Assembly: GCA_964401835.1 (NCBI GenBank)
Contig: CAYNZP010000017.1
Location: forward strand, 1 to 47,610
Reading direction: 5' to 3'
DNA: 47,610 nucleotides
Source: CAYNZP01 sp964401835
GTDB taxonomy: Bacteria; Planctomycetota; Phycisphaerae; SM23-33
Every line of letters starts with the position of its first letter. Position 1 is the first letter of the stretch. Below, piece by piece: positions 17,058-24,859 of this stretch. Position numbers and translations under genes: made by a program. The notes under the pieces are model-generated. The model saw only the letters and a program-made list of their open reading frames with translations. It made no database searches and had not been told where the DNA came from.

Positions 17058-17087
17058 CTTGCGAAGCTTTTTATTGTGCTGATAATA
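17058..17087 (+). promoter_or_regulatory. Possible promoter of the exonuclease-SIR2-HerA operon
   Basis: TTGCGA at 17058-17063 and ATAATA/TAATAA at 17081-17087 with 17-18 bases between them, about 110 bases before the first start. Weak -35; read-through from the recombinase is an alternative since only 150 bases separate the genes and no terminator is seen. Confidence 0.35.
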
Positions 17088-17197
17088 ATAGGCCAGCTAA
17101 ACACGTTGGGGTATTGAAATATAAGGGCGGCTTGAAAGCAACAGTTCATGGCGGAAACACCCCGCAAGTTAGGGCAGGCGTTAGACCAGGATAAGGC

Positions 17198-17914
17198 ATG
17201 AAGTTACTGAGCTTTGACATAGAGATCTCGGATGTCTTTGAGTTGGGCAAACACGAGGATATGGAAAAGTATGCGCCGTTTCATATTTCGGTGTCGGCAA
17301 CGGCCATTCATGACGGAGAGGAACGGGTGTGGTATTCCGAGGATGAGGAAGGCCGTCCTGCGTTGAATTTGACGCAGCAACGGGCGCATGAACTCTTGGA
17401 GTATCTCGACGAGATGCAGCAAAAGGAATTCATGGTCTGCGCGTGGAATGGCTTGAGCTTCGACCTGAAATGGATCGGACATCAGGCCAATGACATGGCC
17501 CTCGCCGCTCGAGTTGCCCTGAAGAGTTACGATCCCATGTTCCAGTTCTTCAACCAAGCCGGCTTCCCCGTTGGCCTTGCGAAGGTGGCACAAGCTATGG
17601 ATATCTCGCAAGAAAAGCTCATGGACGGCGCAGACGCACCGAAGGAATGGTGTGCAGGAAATTGCCAGAAAGTGATTGACTACTGCCTTGGTGATTGCCA
17701 GATGACCAATCTCATTGTCCTCGCCGTACAAAAGGTCCGACAGATTCGATGGGTGACGGGCGGAGGGTACATCAGTTCAAAGCCTATGCCACGCTTCAAG
17801 CCAGTCGAAGAAGTCATCCAAGATCCAGACCCCGACCAATCTTGGATGGATACACCAATACCTAAGGTGAAGTTCTACGAATGGGTTCAGGAAGCCACTA
17901 GGATGAAAACATGA
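17198..17914 (+). CDS. DEDDy-type 3'-5' exonuclease-like protein, first gene of SIR2-HerA operon
   Basis: A 238-residue RNase H-fold protein. Motif I is SFDIE (Asp7, Glu9), motif II is WNGLSFDL with Asp89, and motif III is DYCLGD, giving Tyr162-x3-Asp166, the DEDDy signature of PolB-type proofreading and related exonucleases. All four metal ligands are present, so it is probably active on nucleic acid. The C-terminal 60 residues are proline-rich and non-catalytic. The stop overlaps the SIR2 start as ATGA, indicating translational coupling. SIR2-HerA antiphage modules are usually described as two genes, so a coupled exonuclease is an unusual third partner; it may degrade DNA or cut effector products. 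That role is inferred. Confidence 0.72.
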   Translation: MKLLSFDIEISDVFELGKHEDMEKYAPFHISVSATAIHDGEERVWYSEDEEGRPALNLTQQRAHELLEYLDEMQQKEFMVCAWNGLSFDLKWIGHQANDMALAARVALKSYDPMFQFFNQAGFPVGLAKVAQAMDISQEKLMDGADAPKEWCAGNCQKVIDYCLGDCQMTNLIVLAVQKVRQIRWVTGGGYISSKPMPRFKPVEEVIQDPDPDQSWMDTPIPKVKFYEWVQEATRMKT

Positions 17915-19047
17915 GTGAAGATCTAACATTATTCTCCTCGCCCGAACTCAAGGACGTCGTTCAAGACATGCGTGAGTTGCTCTCGCAGAGTCGTCTGGCG
18001 CTCCTGCTCGGAGCCGGATGCAGCAAGAATGCAGGACTTCCGCTGATGCCCAAACTCACTGAGGAAGTCTTGGGGCATGCCAAGATTGGTAAGGAAACGG
18101 AGAAACTCCTAGATGCAGTTCGCGGGCTGTTCTCCGGCGCAAAAGATGCCACGATCGAAGACTTTATGAGCGAAATCGTTGATCTTCTCTCCATCGCTGA
18201 GAGAAGATCACAGCGTGGGGCCACGCAACCAAAAGTTTCCGTAGGGGGGGAGGAGAGAAGCTCTGATGAACTCCAAGATGCTCTTGGCGAAATAAAGCAA
18301 GCCGTCTCATCCTCTATTGGCGAAAAAGAAGTCGACGTTACAACGCACCAGCAATTCGTCAGAGCAATCCACAGTTCGCTGCAGGCGGGTAAGGCTGGCA
18401 GGGGTGTCGATTACTTCGTCCTCAACTATGACACTCTAATCGAAGATGCGCTAGGGCTTGAGCGAGTTGTCTATTCCGATGGCTTTACCGGTGCTGCAAC
18501 CGGTTGGTGGAAACCGAGCACTTTTGGGACTGATGGAAAGGCCGTACGAGTCTTTAAAATTCATGGATCAATTGACTGGTGTATACTTGAAGGTGATTCC
18601 CTGCCGAGACGAATTCGTTCGGGAATCCAGACTGAGTCCGCCAAGAACCACGTTCTAATTTACCCCGCTGCAACAAAATACCAGGAAACACAGCGCGACC
18701 CATTCGCTCAGATGCTTAACCATATGCGACAAAGCCTTTCCCCCTGCGAGGGAAAGGAAATGGTTCTGGCGATTTGCGGATACAATTTCGGTGACTCACA
18801 TATTGACTTGGAAATCAAAAACGCCTTACACCAATCAGAGGGCCGCCTGACAATCGCGGCATTTGTGGGAACTGACGAACCGGAAGGGAGACTAAATGAC
18901 TGGTTAGCCGATTCCTCGATTTCAGAGCAGGTCCGTGTATACGCTAACAAAGGATTCTTTCATGGCAACAAGAAACTCAAGTTGGATGATGAGATTCCGT
19001 GGTGGAAATTCGAGATCCTGACGCGGCTCCTAGGAGGTGAACGATGA
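17911..19047 (+). CDS. SIR2-like domain protein (predicted NADase), defence operon
   Basis: A 378-residue protein of the SIR2_2 type. The nucleotide-binding GAGCS (34-38) with the following AGLPLMP, FVLNYDTL (169-176, Asn172) and KIHGSIDW (216-223, His218) are the residues used for NAD binding and hydrolysis, and CGYNFGDSHI (289-298) is the usual late motif. Residues 95-140 form a charged, poorly conserved insert. In known SIR2-HerA systems the SIR2 subunits form a ring docked on the HerA hexamer and deplete NAD+ on phage infection. The start overlaps the exonuclease stop (ATGA) and the stop overlaps the HerA start (ATGA), so subunit ratios are probably fixed by coupled translation. Confidence in the family is high; in activity it is moderate. 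Confidence 0.85.
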   Translation: MSEDLTLFSSPELKDVVQDMRELLSQSRLALLLGAGCSKNAGLPLMPKLTEEVLGHAKIGKETEKLLDAVRGLFSGAKDATIEDFMSEIVDLLSIAERRSQRGATQPKVSVGGEERSSDELQDALGEIKQAVSSSIGEKEVDVTTHQQFVRAIHSSLQAGKAGRGVDYFVLNYDTLIEDALGLERVVYSDGFTGAATGWWKPSTFGTDGKAVRVFKIHGSIDWCILEGDSLPRRIRSGIQTESAKNHVLIYPAATKYQETQRDPFAQMLNHMRQSLSPCEGKEMVLAICGYNFGDSHIDLEIKNALHQSEGRLTIAAFVGTDEPEGRLNDWLADSSISEQVRVYANKGFFHGNKKLKLDDEIPWWKFEILTRLLGGER

Positions 19048-20786
19048 AGGTGAAAAGAAACCCCAACGAGCCAATCTCGAATCTGGAAATTGGCGTGGTG
19101 ATCGAGGTCGACGGGACGCATATCATTGCTGAACTTGATCCGAAGATTACAGAACTCACTCGCGTTTACGGTGGGATCATCTACCCCATTGGTCAATTCG
19201 GCTCGATCATCAAGATACACTATGGCGCAAGATTGATATTCGGCTACGTAGGGCGTCTCCGCATGAAGTCCGAGTACGAACGCGAAAAGGGGCTTACCAC
19301 GGAATCAAGTGGAAGTGCGCGGATCATTGAGGTTGACCTGTTCGGTGAGGGGGAATGGGTTTTTGAGAAAGACAAGTGGGGGCTGAACTTTGAGCGAGGT
19401 GTCACCACCTTTCCTTTGCCGCAACAGAAGGTTTACCTAACACCGCATGCTGAACTCGGCTTCATCTATGGTGAAGGAACTGGGCCTGTAATCCTCCTTG
19501 GTGAACACGTTGGGTCCGGTGGAACCCCTTGCTACGCTGAAATGAATGAACTTCTCGGAAAGCACACGGCGATATTAGGGTCTACTGGAGCCGGAAAGTC
19601 GGGAACAGTCGCCGCACTCCTTCATGCAATTCTTGATAGGGGAAGCGATGCAGAACATCAGAACTGGCATCCTCAAATCGTCGTTCTTGATCCGCATAAT
19701 GAATACGGTGTGGCCTTTCCGGATCATGTCAGGTTATGTACTGACGAAAACTCGCTTAGCCTTCCTTACTGGCTTCTGAACCTCCAAGAGACAGTCAATC
19801 TTCTTATCGGAAAGACTGAGTTCGTTGCAACATCACAAGCCAATATCGTAAAGACTGCCATCTTGCTCGCACGGCGCGATGCTGCACAGACGGCGAATCT
19901 AAAGGAAGCGGAGATCAACGTTGATTCACCTGTTCCGTACAAATTGGATAGATTCGTCCACCATGTTGAGAACAGCACCAATATGCCTTCGCAGGCGAGC
20001 AAACAGGATTCATGGAACTCGATACTCAACAAGATTGAGGTATTGAAGAATGATTCCCGACTCGCATTCATGATGCAGGAATGGGATGGCGCTGCTGATC
20101 CTTTGCCGGCGATCGTGAAGCAATTCCTTGGAGATGACGATCCCATCCGAATCGTCGACTTATCCGGCGTCCCAAACGAAGTGGCAGGCGCAGCAAGTTC
20201 TGCGATTGCTCGAACGCTCTTCTCTGTAAAACTCTGGCAGACACGCGATGAGCGTGAAAGCAACCCGGTTCTGCTTGTTTGCGAGGAAGCTCATCGCTAT
20301 GTGCCGAATCGTGGGGAAGCGCAATACGAAGCCGCCCAGGATGCAATCCGACGTCTTGCCAAAGAAGGGCGCAAGTATGGCATCGGCCTGATGCTCGTTT
20401 CGCAACGACCGAATGAGGTGGAGGCGACCGTGCTTTCCCAGTGCAATTCATGGATCGTCTTGCGTATCACCAACGACTCGGATCGTAGTCATGTCCAAGG
20501 GATGCTGCCGGATTCTTTGGCAGGGCTGACTAAGGTGCTTTCCGGGCTTCGTCGGCGGGAAGCAATCTTTGTGGGACAGGCCGCCGTCCTGCCGTCACGC
20601 ATATTGATTCGCGATCTCGTCAAGGACGGCAAACCGCTGCCCCGCTCTCAGGACATAGATTTCGATACGGGATGGCAATGCAGCCCGATTACAGACGAGC
20701 ATCTGACGGAGGTGGGCAAGAGGTGGCGTCTGCAGAGCAGGGATGTGCGATGCCAACATGTGCCTGCCGAGAATTCCGCGCTATGA
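19044..20786 (+). CDS. HerA-type hexameric ATPase/translocase, defence operon
   Basis: A 580-residue HerA/FtsK-superfamily ATPase. The N-terminal ~75 residues form a HAS-barrel-like domain. Walker A is GSTGAGKS (179-186), VVLDPHNEY (213-221) is the typical HerA strand, Walker B is LLVCEEAH (410-417), and LVSQRPNEVEATVLSQC (451-467) is the sensor region with arginine-finger context. Length is standard. GGAGG precedes the ATG, which overlaps the SIR2 stop by four bases. In related systems this ring ATPase assembles with SIR2 or nuclease subunits. It is the last gene of the island; a 15-bp repeat and the tRNA-fMet terminator start 19-28 bases later. Confidence 0.88.
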   Translation: MKVKRNPNEPISNLEIGVVIEVDGTHIIAELDPKITELTRVYGGIIYPIGQFGSIIKIHYGARLIFGYVGRLRMKSEYEREKGLTTESSGSARIIEVDLFGEGEWVFEKDKWGLNFERGVTTFPLPQQKVYLTPHAELGFIYGEGTGPVILLGEHVGSGGTPCYAEMNELLGKHTAILGSTGAGKSGTVAALLHAILDRGSDAEHQNWHPQIVVLDPHNEYGVAFPDHVRLCTDENSLSLPYWLLNLQETVNLLIGKTEFVATSQANIVKTAILLARRDAAQTANLKEAEINVDSPVPYKLDRFVHHVENSTNMPSQASKQDSWNSILNKIEVLKNDSRLAFMMQEWDGAADPLPAIVKQFLGDDDPIRIVDLSGVPNEVAGAASSAIARTLFSVKLWQTRDERESNPVLLVCEEAHRYVPNRGEAQYEAAQDAIRRLAKEGRKYGIGLMLVSQRPNEVEATVLSQCNSWIVLRITNDSDRSHVQGMLPDSLAGLTKVLSGLRRREAIFVGQAAVLPSRILIRDLVKDGKPLPRSQDIDFDTGWQCSPITDEHLTEVGKRWRLQSRDVRCQHVPAENSAL

Positions 20787-20804
20787 GCCCGAAGTGGGTT
20801 GATG

Positions 20805-20819
20805 TAAGCGCATAAAAAA
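20805..20819. repeat. 15-bp direct repeat, right copy (putative attachment site)
   Basis: Second copy of TAAGCGCATAAAAAA (see 14753-14767). It forms the T run of the tRNA-fMet terminator on the minus strand, so the insertion point would be just downstream of that terminator. Confidence 0.45.
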
Positions 20820-20848
20820 CCTGGAGATAAGGAAAAGTTATCTCCAGG
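20814..20848 (-). terminator. Terminator of the tRNA-fMet gene
   Basis: A perfect 11-bp stem (20820-20830 with 20838-20848), 7-base loop, then six T on the minus strand (A tract 20814-20819), seven bases past the tRNA 3' end. Confidence 0.9.
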
Positions 20849-20854
20849 TCCTAG

Positions 20855-20928
<74 letters not shown>

Positions 20929-20939
20929 ATCGTTTTTTC

Positions 20940-20968
20940 ATAATAGACTAACGCCCGGGGGTTGTCAA
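20940..20968 (-). promoter_or_regulatory. Promoter of tRNA-fMet
   Basis: On the minus strand TTGACA (20963-20968), a 17-base spacer and TATTAT (20940-20945), ending 11 bases before the tRNA 5' end. Near-perfect sigma-70 type consensus. Confidence 0.8.
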
Positions 20969-21060
20969 GCCGGGCCGGTGAAATGTAGCGCAATAAGGTA
21001 ATTATTCGTGGTCACTTGGCAGAGTTATGCAAATTCAGCTCCGCCGGCTGCTACGAGGTC

Positions 21061-21089
21061 TTGACAATAGATGCCCCAGCCAATAATCT
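21061..21089 (+). promoter_or_regulatory. Promoter of the Gfo/Idh/MocA gene
   Basis: TTGACA (21061-21066), 17 bases, TAATCT (21084-21089). Transcription would begin near 21096, leaving a 20-base leader that contains AAAAGGGG before the ATG 21116. This also decides the start against the ATG at 21071, which lies inside the promoter. Confidence 0.7.
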
Positions 21090-21115
21090 CAGACAACCTG
21101 AAAAGGGGCGAGTTT

Positions 21116-22201
21116 ATGGCGAGTTCCGAAAAACTTCCAGTAGCGATAATCGGTGTGGGCGGCTTCGGCAAGTACACGCTGGAGGCTCTTTGTCAGAGCG
21201 ACCGGGTAGAGCTTGTCGGCCTGAGCGACCTCGATGCAAAAACCGCCGAGGCGGCAGGAAAAGCTACCGGCGTGGAGGTCTATACGGACAATCGCTCGCT
21301 GCTGGTAGAGACCAATCCGCAAGCTCTGTTTATCGCAACACCACCGACAGCTGTACCGGAGCTGATCGCAGCTTGCGGGGAGCGCGGAATACACGTCTGG
21401 CTGGAATCTCCGCTGGCTCGCAATCTGGAAGAGGCAGTAACGCTAGTCCACCGGATGGAAAAGGCGAAGCTGAAGTTCGCGGTCGGCACGCAGAGACGTT
21501 TCGCACCTGGCTATCGGCTGGCTCATGAGTTGCGGTCTCAACTTGGCGATGTATTTCTCAGCCGGGCACACTACCTTTTCAACTGGGGCCCGAGTCTCAA
21601 TTGGCGTGGAGACAAGGCCTCGGCTGGTGGCGGAGCACTGCTTGAACTCGGTTATCATCCAATCGACCTGTTGATCTGGCTGCTCGGTCTTCCGGAAGAC
21701 GTATACGGGCTGAGCACGGTCGGCAATAGACCGGAAAAGCAGGGCCCGGACGACATGTCGCTGCCGGTCTATGATACCGACGACTCGGCTGCTGCGATTT
21801 TGCGTTATAACAGCGGCTGCATTGCTACCGTGGTAACCACGCGTTCATCGGGCCCGGTCAGTGAGGAACTTTGCCTCCACGGCCGAGGCGGCTCGCTGAT
21901 GGCAACGAGCGAGACGTGTTTTTTGCGTGACCCGGACGGTAACGTACAGGAAAGCGAATCGGCTGGACCGGCCCAGTTGGATGCCTTCCGTCGGCAGGTG
22001 GACGCATTCGTTAATTCCATCTTAAGCAAGGCCAAGTACTATGAGTGCAGCGCTCTGGAAAACCTGCTGACGATGTCCGTGATCGAAGCTATTTACCTGT
22101 CGGATAAAACCTCTCAGCCGGAAAGTCCTCAGCGGCTTTTGGCGACGCACGATATAGGCGTCAAGGATTGTCTGAAGTACCAAGCCCCAACTTCTGCCTG
22201 A
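21116..22201 (+). CDS. Gfo/Idh/MocA-family oxidoreductase with altered EKP motif
   Basis: A 361-residue oxidoreductase-family protein. The Rossmann motif GVGGFG is at 13-18 and the substrate-domain segment GGGALLELGYHPIDLLIWLLG is present, including the His-x-x-Asp pair. At the place of the highly conserved EKP the sequence reads ESP (Glu97-Ser98-Pro99). In the family the Lys of EKP contacts substrate and cofactor, so its loss suggests changed chemistry or a non-catalytic role. The start is fixed by the promoter at 21061 and by the ribosome site at 21101-21106. It is a single-gene unit, convergent with surE; the stop codons abut without a gap. No partner gene indicates a substrate. Confidence 0.83.
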   Translation: MASSEKLPVAIIGVGGFGKYTLEALCQSDRVELVGLSDLDAKTAEAAGKATGVEVYTDNRSLLVETNPQALFIATPPTAVPELIAACGERGIHVWLESPLARNLEEAVTLVHRMEKAKLKFAVGTQRRFAPGYRLAHELRSQLGDVFLSRAHYLFNWGPSLNWRGDKASAGGGALLELGYHPIDLLIWLLGLPEDVYGLSTVGNRPEKQGPDDMSLPVYDTDDSAAAILRYNSGCIATVVTTRSSGPVSEELCLHGRGGSLMATSETCFLRDPDGNVQESESAGPAQLDAFRRQVDAFVNSILSKAKYYECSALENLLTMSVIEAIYLSDKTSQPESPQRLLATHDIGVKDCLKYQAPTSA

Positions 22202-22978
22202 CTAGCCGGGCAGCTTGCCCCAATCAAACTTTTCGAAATTCTTCAGCCGTTTGTGCTGCGTCATGTCAACGTGAAGCGGTGTAACTGTGATGTAGCCTTC
22301 GGAGATACTCACTATGTCGCAGTCCTTCTGGCCGGGGGCGAAATCGTAATCGTCGCTCAGGCGGTACATTTCGCTGCCGGTGTGGGTGGTTTCTTGACTG
22401 TAAACGTCATTTACCTCTGCAGTGGATTGCGGCACCACATGGATGCCCTTGGGCAACCCAGGCCCGAGTGGCGGAATGTTTACATTGACCAGATCGCCGC
22501 GACACAGGCCTGCAGAGAGGAGCTTTTCCAGCGTCCAGCGACAAAGCTTTGCGGCGCGTTCGAAGTCTACCTCTCCTGATGTCATAGTAGCAGAGAAAGC
22601 GACAGCCGGTATGTCGCACATGGCTGCCTCGGCAGCTGCAGCGACAGTGCCGGAATAGAAAACGTTAATCCCCACGTTCGCGCCGGCGTTGATTCCGCTT
22701 AAAACCAACTCCGGCGGTTCGCTCATGAGGTTGCGTATAGCCAGGCGGACACAATCTGCAGGCCTGCCGTCCACGCTCGTACCTACAAGGGGTTTGGGGG
22801 AGTCTATTTTTACCTCTCGCACAGTAAGCGGATGCGAAAGCGTTATCGAATGTCCGGCTGCTGACTGGGGCGAATCAGGAGCGACAATTGTTACATCTCC
22901 CATGTCGGCTACCGCCCAGTAAAGAGCTGCCAGCCCCGGCGCTAAGATACCGTCGTCATTACTGATTAAAATTTTCAT
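22202..22978 (-). CDS. surE: 5'/3'-nucleotidase SurE
   Basis: A 258-residue SurE protein of normal length, the survival-protein nucleotidase that dephosphorylates nucleoside monophosphates. The metal-binding NDDG is at residues 7-10, followed by the APDSPQSAAG segment with its Ser/Gly ligands, the DGRPADCVRLA block and SGINAGANVG with the metal-binding Asn. The C-terminus has the family's PLHVDMTQ stretch. The reading frame is intact. It ends directly against the convergent oxidoreductase gene. The pilin-like gene upstream ends 45 bases before it in the same orientation, but nothing suggests joint function. Confidence 0.93.
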   Translation of the reverse strand: MKILISNDDGILAPGLAALYWAVADMGDVTIVAPDSPQSAAGHSITLSHPLTVREVKIDSPKPLVGTSVDGRPADCVRLAIRNLMSEPPELVLSGINAGANVGINVFYSGTVAAAAEAAMCDIPAVAFSATMTSGEVDFERAAKLCRWTLEKLLSAGLCRGDLVNVNIPPLGPGLPKGIHVVPQSTAEVNDVYSQETTHTGSEMYRLSDDYDFAPGQKDCDIVSISEGYITVTPLHVDMTQHKRLKNFEKFDWGKLPG

Positions 22979-23023
22979 AGGCTCTAAGTCTAAGTGTTGG
23001 ATGTAAGATACAAAAGCCCAAAC

Positions 23024-23966
23024 TCACTGGGCAGTGTCGAAGTAATCCCAGATTATTTCGGCATAGGCTGCGTAATGATACCGGTCGTTGTTGGGTAATT
23101 GGTTTGTTGGGGAGTTAGTGTTTCTATAAATCGTTTCGTTGTCGTCGTCTTTGACTGCCCTTACAGAGCCGTCTCCCCGGCAGACGTTGAACTTCTCTCC
23201 ATGGCACCAGCCAATGCGAACGGGATATTGTTCGGTGTTCGCACTTCCGGGCACGCCGGCAACTGAGTGGTCCTGATACCAGAACGTGTCTGATAGCAGT
23301 GTATCTCGTGCAACGTCATATATTCCGTCGCCCTGTGCAATTCCCGTTTCTATCCTGTAATGCCTGTTTATCCTGACATAGGGAACTACAGCCTGAGCGG
23401 AACCTAGTTGGTCATGTTTTCCGCCGCTGTAGCCGCGATATATACTCAAAAGCGTAGAACCATACGCAGTCCAGTATTTCAAACCCGGTGATTCGTTAAA
23501 CAGATCTTCGCTCGTAGGAAACCGAAGGCAGTAAGTGCTGAATTGATATGTATCGGGAAAGTAGCTTGCGTCTCCGTTGCGCAACGTAGTTTTTGAGCCC
23601 GGACACAGTAATCTTCCCGGTGCAAGATAACCTCCGCTTACCAGAACCCAATGGTTTACACTTTCCATTCCGTATCGAGTGGTAAAAAATGTACCGCTGT
23701 TCCTGGTTGTTCCACCCCAATGTCCCGATAGTGGCACATTTGGTACAATCGCATCGCTGAAGGCGTATGGCGGCAGGCAGAATCTATTCATCGAAGCGTA
23801 GGACATGAAGGCTGCACTAACATCGTGCAACATGGCTGAGCAACCGACCAACTTGGCATATTCACGGGCGTTGGAGAGGCTTGGTATGAGGATGAGCCGA
23901 GAGCAGCATGATGACAGCTATTACTATAACCAACTCGACCAGAGTAAACCCCACAACCCGCCGCAT
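23024..23966 (-). pseudogene. Type IV pilin-like / type II pseudopilin gene, frameshifted
   Basis: The ATG 23966, preceded by GGGAGAGG, opens a classic prepilin N-terminus: a basic leader (MRRVV), the G-F-T-L-V-E cleavage/methylation site and a hydrophobic helix (VIVIAVIMLLS). That frame stops soon after. From about 23898 the expected continuation (LILIPSLSNAREYAKLVG) is found in another frame, one base displaced, and runs open to 23024 with a globular C-terminal part ending near a C-x-G-D-G-S-V-R-A-V block typical of planctomycete prepilin-like (DUF1559-type) proteins. One inserted base, or two lost, explains the break. It is either a decayed gene or an assembly base error; apart from this the coding potential is intact. 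Confidence 0.75.
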
Positions 23967-24104
23967 AATCCTCTCCCATTTTGGATGTTCTGGAAATGTT
24001 TCCTTAGCAATAGTCTAAGTCGAAACAGGGGGGTGTCAACTTTATGTCATCGAAAAGCGGCGAGAAATTGCACGAAAACAGACGAACGGATGAAAATAAT
24101 CGGT

Positions 24105-24446
24105 TTATTTTGATTCTGTCGATCTGTATTTAATGACATTTACTTTTTCCTTCGTTATCAGACCTTCTTCGACAATTTCATCGAGGAAGGGCATGAGCTT
24201 TTCGAGGTTTTCTTCGCTATCTACGATCTCGATAATCACGGGCAGGTCTTCGCTGAGCCTCAGCAGCTTGGCTGTGTGAAGATGACTTTTTGCGCCGAAG
24301 CCCATAATGCCCCGTAAAACGGTCGCACCAGCGATTTTCAACTCGCGAGCCTTGCGGACGATTTTTTCATAGAGAGGCCGGCCTTCATGATGGTCTGTCT
24401 CGCCAAGATAAATCCGTAAAAGTATAGCATCTTGTGAAAGTTTCAT
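24105..24446 (-). CDS. DUF190 family protein
   Basis: A 113-residue protein of the DUF190 family, which has a ferredoxin-like alpha/beta fold related to PII-type domains. Typical features are LLRIYLGETDHHEGRPLYE at the start, the AGATVLRGIMGFG glycine stretch in the middle and PVIIEIVDSEENLEKLMP near the end. The start overlaps the crcB stop by four bases. DUF190 genes are very often coupled to crcB, and a role in controlling fluoride export is suspected from that linkage but not shown. Confidence 0.9.
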   Translation of the reverse strand: MKLSQDAILLRIYLGETDHHEGRPLYEKIVRKARELKIAGATVLRGIMGFGAKSHLHTAKLLRLSEDLPVIIEIVDSEENLEKLMPFLDEIVEEGLITKEKVNVIKYRSTESK

Positions 24447-24841
24447 TTTCCCGCTCCCTGAAAAAGACTAAGAACAAATCGGGAAGCAAATAACCCCACT
24501 ATGACCAGAGCCAACCCGAAGATACAACTTACAATTATATTCACGGCGGCGAGATGAAACTGCCTGTCGCGGATTAAATTGACACTTTCGAGGCTGAACG
24601 TCGAAAACGTCGTAAACGCGCCGAGAAGGCCTATAAAAATCATAAGCCTGATATTGGGCGAAATCTCGAAGCTTTCCGTAAACGGGTACAAAAATCCGAT
24701 AAAAAACGAGCCGACGAGATTCACGCCAAGCGTACCCCACGGAAAGCCCGTTCCGAAAATGCGATGCGCCAGGCCGCTCGCGCCGTAACGCAAAAGTGCA
24801 CCCATAGCTCCGCCAATCGCTATTGACAGTAATTTTATCAC
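24443..24841 (-). CDS. crcB: Fluoride channel CrcB/FluC
   Basis: A 132-residue membrane protein with four helices (about 5-27, 37-55, 66-90, 98-125). It has the family motifs GGAMGALLRYG near the N-terminus, GTLGVNLVGSFFIGF with the conserved pore Asn (Asn41) and GLLGAFTTFSTFS with the Phe-box residues and Ser/Thr. FluC dimers export fluoride by passive diffusion. The gene follows ispD by 18 bases and overlaps the DUF190 gene, so the three form one minus-strand operon. I see no fluoride riboswitch between ispD and crcB. Confidence 0.92.
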   Translation of the reverse strand: MIKLLSIAIGGAMGALLRYGASGLAHRIFGTGFPWGTLGVNLVGSFFIGFLYPFTESFEISPNIRLMIFIGLLGAFTTFSTFSLESVNLIRDRQFHLAAVNIIVSCIFGLALVIVGLFASRFVLSLFQGAGK

Positions 24842-24859
24842 ATTAATCTCTAGTTTTAA

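Noticed and set aside
24842..24859. Fluoride riboswitch upstream of crcB
   Set aside because: Only 18 bases separate ispD and crcB, and no crcB-motif consensus is visible in the 5' region of ispD.
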